Shown here piece by piece: positions 59,501 to 64,000 of a stretch of 64,000 nt of DNA. Origin of the DNA: Pagrus major (taxonomy: Eukaryota > Chordata > Actinopteri > Spariformes > Sparidae); contig NC_133227.1 of NCBI RefSeq assembly GCF_040436345.1, positions 19,502,171-19,566,170 of the forward strand, read 5' to 3'. Below the pieces are notes generated by a model that had not been told where the DNA came from, did no database searches, and worked only from the letters and a program-made list of their open reading frames with translations. The position numbers and the translations under genes were made by a program. Numbering within the stretch: position 1 is the stretch's first letter; every line of letters starts with the position of its first letter.

Positions 59501-62500
59501 CAGCAGGACAGTAGCCTATCAGAGGCCAGGGAATGACTTTTAGTGTATATCGCATGTCTGCAGTGTACTGACAGCTCCACAGCACCCACTGCCCCCCCGG
59601 GAAACATTAGTTTTCTAGCCTTTATTTATTCAGGAAGGGTTTTCTACCACCCTACTTCTCATTCATACATGAGAGCAGCAAAACCACAGACTTCTGCTCT
59701 TGGCTGCTGCAGTTTGAATCAACGCAGACACTGCAAAAAAAAAAAACATGGCTTTGTTTGTTAGAGTTAAAGTCAAAGAAACTAAAACAACTCACAACAA
59801 CAGGGAAATACTTCATGTTGCATGTTAAACAGCCACTCACCAACCTACCTCTAATTTTATTTCACCTAAAATTGAGTTAAACTGGCTTCACTGAACCACA
59901 CAGTCCAGTCAATCTATAGCCCAGTGTTTTCTACATTGATAACTCACTTAGCAAGATTTGATTATTAATGATCACAAGCCTGGATGTTTAAGGATGTTGT
60001 AAGAGGAACAATTCTGCCTCTGATTTAGCTGACTTTCATGGCTTTACAGGGTAAATATTGAAGCCTACTGTGAGCCTGCGTGGTGGCATCAAGAATCGGA
60101 TCACTTCCCGGGGGCCGTGTTGGTCGGTGTCATTCACTACCACTGAGTGGAGGATATCACACATGGGAGTCAATATAATGCTACAGCGCTAAGATGATGC
60201 ATGTGCAAAGTTTGACACAACAAATCAATAAAATCTGAGGTTAAACATGTACGAGCAGGAGTTTGTGACATCACAAGGAAGACTATCATGGTCCTTATTA
60301 TGATATGGAAACTTGAGACCTCCACTGAGGTAATGAGAGGGGAGTAGATGCAATTTTAAGAATGTTTAACAACTTTTTTTTTACATGTCTTGAAAAAAAT
60401 CTGGAGGGGATGTTTCGTTACGTTGTATATTTTGTTGAGGTGTGTACTTCCCAAATGTTTATAGCATTCAAACCCAGAGAAATCCATAATATTATTCAAG
60501 GTAACGGTGCATTTTATTTTGTCCCCTGCCGCTATAACTTAGATGAGAGAGTCAGAGAGTGAGGAAGGGAGTTGCCGAACATGACGAAGCGTAAGGTCAG
60601 TCAAACCTTAAAACATTACCTCATCTGTGAACATTTCTGCCTGAGTCGCGCAGATTTTAACAACATATTTGGTCTTATGACAACTCCCATTATCCCACGC
60701 TATTACGTCTCGCCTTGATTGAGACACAACTAGTGGCAGAAATGACATGCTGTACCTGGAAAAGATGCTATCTTCACATCCCCCCTTCACTGTCAGCTCA
60801 AGGCAGGCCACTCAACCGAATCCTGAGTCAGCGTCGTTTTGGGAGACTCCACAAGGATAATACCTGGGCCCCCTGTCGAAACCCATCAAGTGAGGAATTG
60901 TTGTTCTTTCCTTCCTCCAAGCCATGATCAAACGCTGTACTCCAACCCCCATTTCACTCTGACAAACCTGTGGTTTCTTGCCTTGATCAAGCTTCTATCA
61001 TGGCCCCAAATGAGATGAAATTAACTCCCCATTGGAGCTGGATGCATCTGGAGCATCACTGCACTAACTGTAAGTCATTGTATACAGAAATATCCGATAA
61101 ATGAATGTAATGTAATTTGCAGTGTAATCACATTAAAGTTCAAAGCAGATAGGCTTTAAACCACATTTGACTGCAACCTACAGAACACACAGGAATCTAT
61201 TTGAGTCCTTACCAGAGTGTACCAGGCTGAACGTTGTGGTAAAACCTTCTGCACATTTGTGACGCATCATTGAACACAGTGTTCTGTCCACTTTATGCAC
61301 ATGCACGTACATAGTCCTCCCACACATACCGCTTAATTCATGTTCATCGTTTGAATCTTTTGTTGATGTCACACTTTTCTCTTTCTTCTGCCATGGGAAA
61401 CAGGAAACCACATTGAGATCTTCACCATGTCTCTTTTTTCCTTTCAGTTTCAATCATTATCTCTTCTCTTTTAATCATCTCTTTTCTCTTTGCCACGTCC
61501 TTCTGGGCCTTGTTTGTCAAGGAGCCCAGAGCAACATCTGTGTGGCCAAAGGGACTGATTAGCGATAACGTTCTGATTGCCGTGATTCATCTTCACTGGC
61601 TGAGTCAATTATGTTTCGACCACCCAGCTGATCTGCAGTCATTATTCTGGCAGGGAACAGTCACTCAGCTCGTTTTGCTGTCATGCAGCAGAGCCCTTTT
61701 GCAGTTCATTTGCAGGGCTTTCCGCCTGCAGAGGAAGCCACTACTGTACCAGGAAGAGCATTACTAGTGAGACAGTGTGAGCGAAAAGTCTTGATCCAAC
61801 CTTTCCCTGCTTTGGGTGTTTTTCTCTTGTTAACACTATAATGTGTCTTCCTATGGGAGAAAGAGACAGTGCTGTCCGTATGGCCGTATCCTGCTGTCTG
61901 TCTAGCCCCAACACATTCCTCTCCGCACCTCTTCCTGTCCTTGTCCACATCCCCCTCTCCCTCACACAGCCTCTAACACCATCTCTTGATAGACGATTCT
62001 TGTCTGTAATGTTTTTCTCCACTCTGTTGTCTCAAAATCACTCCTTGTTTTTCTGCTCTCACCTTTTTCTCAACATTGCATCATCCTTTGTCTATTTAAG
62101 TGACCCAATAATGTGGTGTCGAAGGCCAGCTGCCATAAGAAATTGTTGGCATCACTGTCTTTTTATTGTAGGTCCCCCCAGCAAGAGTGTTTAATTATAC
62201 TGCACTTAAACATCACTTGAACAACATAAAGACCTCATAAGATACACTCAAAACGATCATACAACACAAGCCAAGCTGTAGTTTGTCTCCCAGCAAAGTG
62301 TTTGATTATCAGTCAAGGACAATCATTGTGAGGATGACGGTGGGTAGAAAGTCGTTAGGCTTTTCTCCTTAATCTTCTCTGTTAGTTTCCACTGAATCCA
62401 ATATCCAGTAAAGCTGACAAACTGTCAGATTTCTTCTGAAATAACAGATTGCCTGCCCCAGTATCGAGTGGTTCACTCAAGTGGTGAGACCAATCTATAA

Positions 62501-63940
62501 TGCAGCTATGTTGTAGCAGACTGTGTTCAGAACAGTGCAGCTGAAATTTGCTGATGAGCAGCTCGATATAATCTATTTTTCAGCTGAATAATTACCACAA
62601 GCATCTTCAGCACATCGGATGTTGACACCAGTAGAACAAACTGTCTTGTTTAATCTTACATCATTTGTCACTGGGTTTGTTGAAAACATTTCAGGTATAC
62701 AGTACTTTGCAACGAGTGAAGCAGAATTAAACAACAGTGTTTTATTTTCTCGTTTTCAGTGCGTGAACCTCCATAAGGAATAAAACCACATACCCAGTCT
62801 CAGCTGGGTTTTGGGTGAAGTTTATTTGTTCTTCTAAGAGAGGCCCGCTCTCTACAGTATATCCTGTACTTAGTGTGCAGCTGGACCACTGAGACTATAC
62901 TGTACTGTTTCCTGCTGCAGTGTCCTAACTGGATTTAGACCCCTTATCTTTCCTGTACCACAATCCGATGGTGGCTACATGCCAAAGCATTTTGTCAGTA
63001 CCTTGACCCAAATAAGATCAGAGTGCATTAAGGGAACTCAAATTAAGATGTGTGGAGTATTCACTTGCATAACAGTTTGTTTTTTTTACCTCACATATCC
63101 TTTTGTCTGTTGGTTGGTTTGTCAGCAGGATTACGCAAAAACTACAGAACAGATTTCCATGAAACTTGGATGCAAGATGAGTCTCGGCCCAGAATAGACC
63201 CCATTAACTTTTGGTTTGGATCCAGATAAAGGAACAGATCAAAGGCGTTTTTGGCACTTAATTTAACGTTGCAAGATTTTTTTTTAACATTTTGGTGATT
63301 TCACTTTCATCACATCTCAATTTCAGAACTGGAGTCAGAGGTCAGTTACAGGGTTACTTCAGGAGTAAGACACATGAAGGCGAGAGGACTTTTAGTATTT
63401 TTCATGTGAAATGCTCTTCTGTGTTTCTCTTCTAGGCTTTTACACAATGGGGTTACAAAAAAAACAATTATTATCACCAAAAAATATCACTCCTGACACT
63501 TTAGGCCTTCACTACACATTAAAAGGGAATCTATTGAGGATAAAGTTTTTGAGGGACTTGAATTTAAAGTAAAACCCTACAGCTGTAAAAAGTATATATG
63601 TAGCACAGGGATGTTTTTCAGAATTTTCACTACAGCTGCCAAAAAGGAAGCTTAAACAATGTTTAGACACTGAAGGGAAACTGTTGATAGAGGAGCTGCC
63701 TTAATTCATAAATCAGGCTTTAGGTTGAGCTGCAGCACATAAAATACGAGAGGACTGGTTCTAATCCATCAGAATAATGTCTCACACAGAATCCCATCAT
63801 AAGATCCTTTTTTTTCACTATCTCCTGCTCTTTCTTCCTCTCTCCTCCTATATGTTTATGTACTTTAACAGCCCCAGGCTGAGACAGCTGTCTGGAAAGA
63901 TGTGATTATCGGAAGGGTCAAAGGTGGAAAGTCCCACATA
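59501..63940. other. Upstream intergenic DNA
   Basis: No gene supported. 61500-61770 is unusually balanced in composition and free of repeats and might be a conserved non-coding element. 63120-63250 ('ggattacgcaaaaactacagaacagatttccatgaaacttgg') is a dispersed repeat commonly seen in fish. Confidence 0.4.
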
Positions 63941-63945
63941 CCGAG

Positions 63946-64000
63946 TAGTGGTGGAATGTAACTGTACTCAAGCACCTCAACTTTATTTGAGTCATGCCAT
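63946..64000 (+). mobile_element. Truncated start of another 'agtaaaagta'-family MITE
   Basis: 'agtggtggaatgtaactgtactcaagcacctcaactttatttgagt' matches the usual terminus of the family seen at 44016-44409; it is cut by the window end. Confidence 0.55.

Noticed and set aside
1..64000. tRNA, rRNA or snRNA genes
   Set aside because: No clear A/B box plus cloverleaf or U-RNA core could be read by eye; a tRNAscan/Infernal search would be decisive.

Overview
This is vertebrate nuclear DNA, almost certainly from a ray-finned (teleost) fish. The genes are split by GT-AG introns, long A+T-rich spacers hold many (CA)n/(TG)n microsatellites, and there are many small hAT-like terminal-inverted-repeat elements and L2/RTE-type LINE fossils of the kind common in spiny-rayed fish. 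The encoded proteins are clear orthologues of vertebrate genes but diverge as fish sequences do. There are no operons, CRISPR arrays or prokaryotic features.

Four protein-coding genes can be assembled exon by exon. (1) ublcp1 (+ strand, 5' part outside the window, coding 237-3416, poly(A) signal 5068) is the ubiquitin-like-domain CTD phosphatase that acts on the nuclear proteasome. (2) il12b (- strand, coding 8876 down to 5540 or 5336, non-coding first exon near 10166-10250, TATA box 10278-10283) is the p40 subunit of IL-12/IL-23. It lies tail to tail with ublcp1, the poly(A) signals being only about 125 bp apart. (3) ubtd2 (- strand, exons 28574-28505, 23062-22826, 14646-14135) is a ubiquitin-domain adaptor starting from a G+C-rich island near 28.2-28.7 kb. 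(4) An adrb2-type beta-adrenergic receptor (- strand, exons 54801-54642, 54562-54271, 53825-52781) is a 498-residue GPCR with two introns inside the coding region, which is unusual for a beta-2 receptor.

Layout: 1-5.1 kb ublcp1; 5.2-10.3 kb il12b; 10.3-13.4 kb repeat-rich intergenic DNA; 13.4-28.6 kb ubtd2 with two large introns loaded with transposon fossils, including an L2-like LINE tail split by a hAT MITE with a perfect 8-bp target duplication; 28.6-52.7 kb a gene-poor desert of dispersed repeats, inverted repeats, microsatellites and a few candidate conserved non-coding stretches; 52.8-54.8 kb the adrenergic receptor; 54.9-64 kb its upstream region, with a possible distal TATA/CRE promoter near 59.45 kb.

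The genes do not form a pathway. They look like a retained vertebrate synteny block: the human UBLCP1-IL12B pair is adjacent on 5q33, with ADRB2 (5q32) and UBTD2 (5q35) on the same arm. I did not find a convincing wholly new biological system. The most interesting leads are two possible C-termini of p40 created by an in-frame stop inside a splice donor, a TG tract directly in front of a ublcp1 splice acceptor, the intron-containing adrb2 with a possible distal promoter, and two long inverted-repeat pairs of unrecognised families, one of which brackets the last exon of ubtd2.
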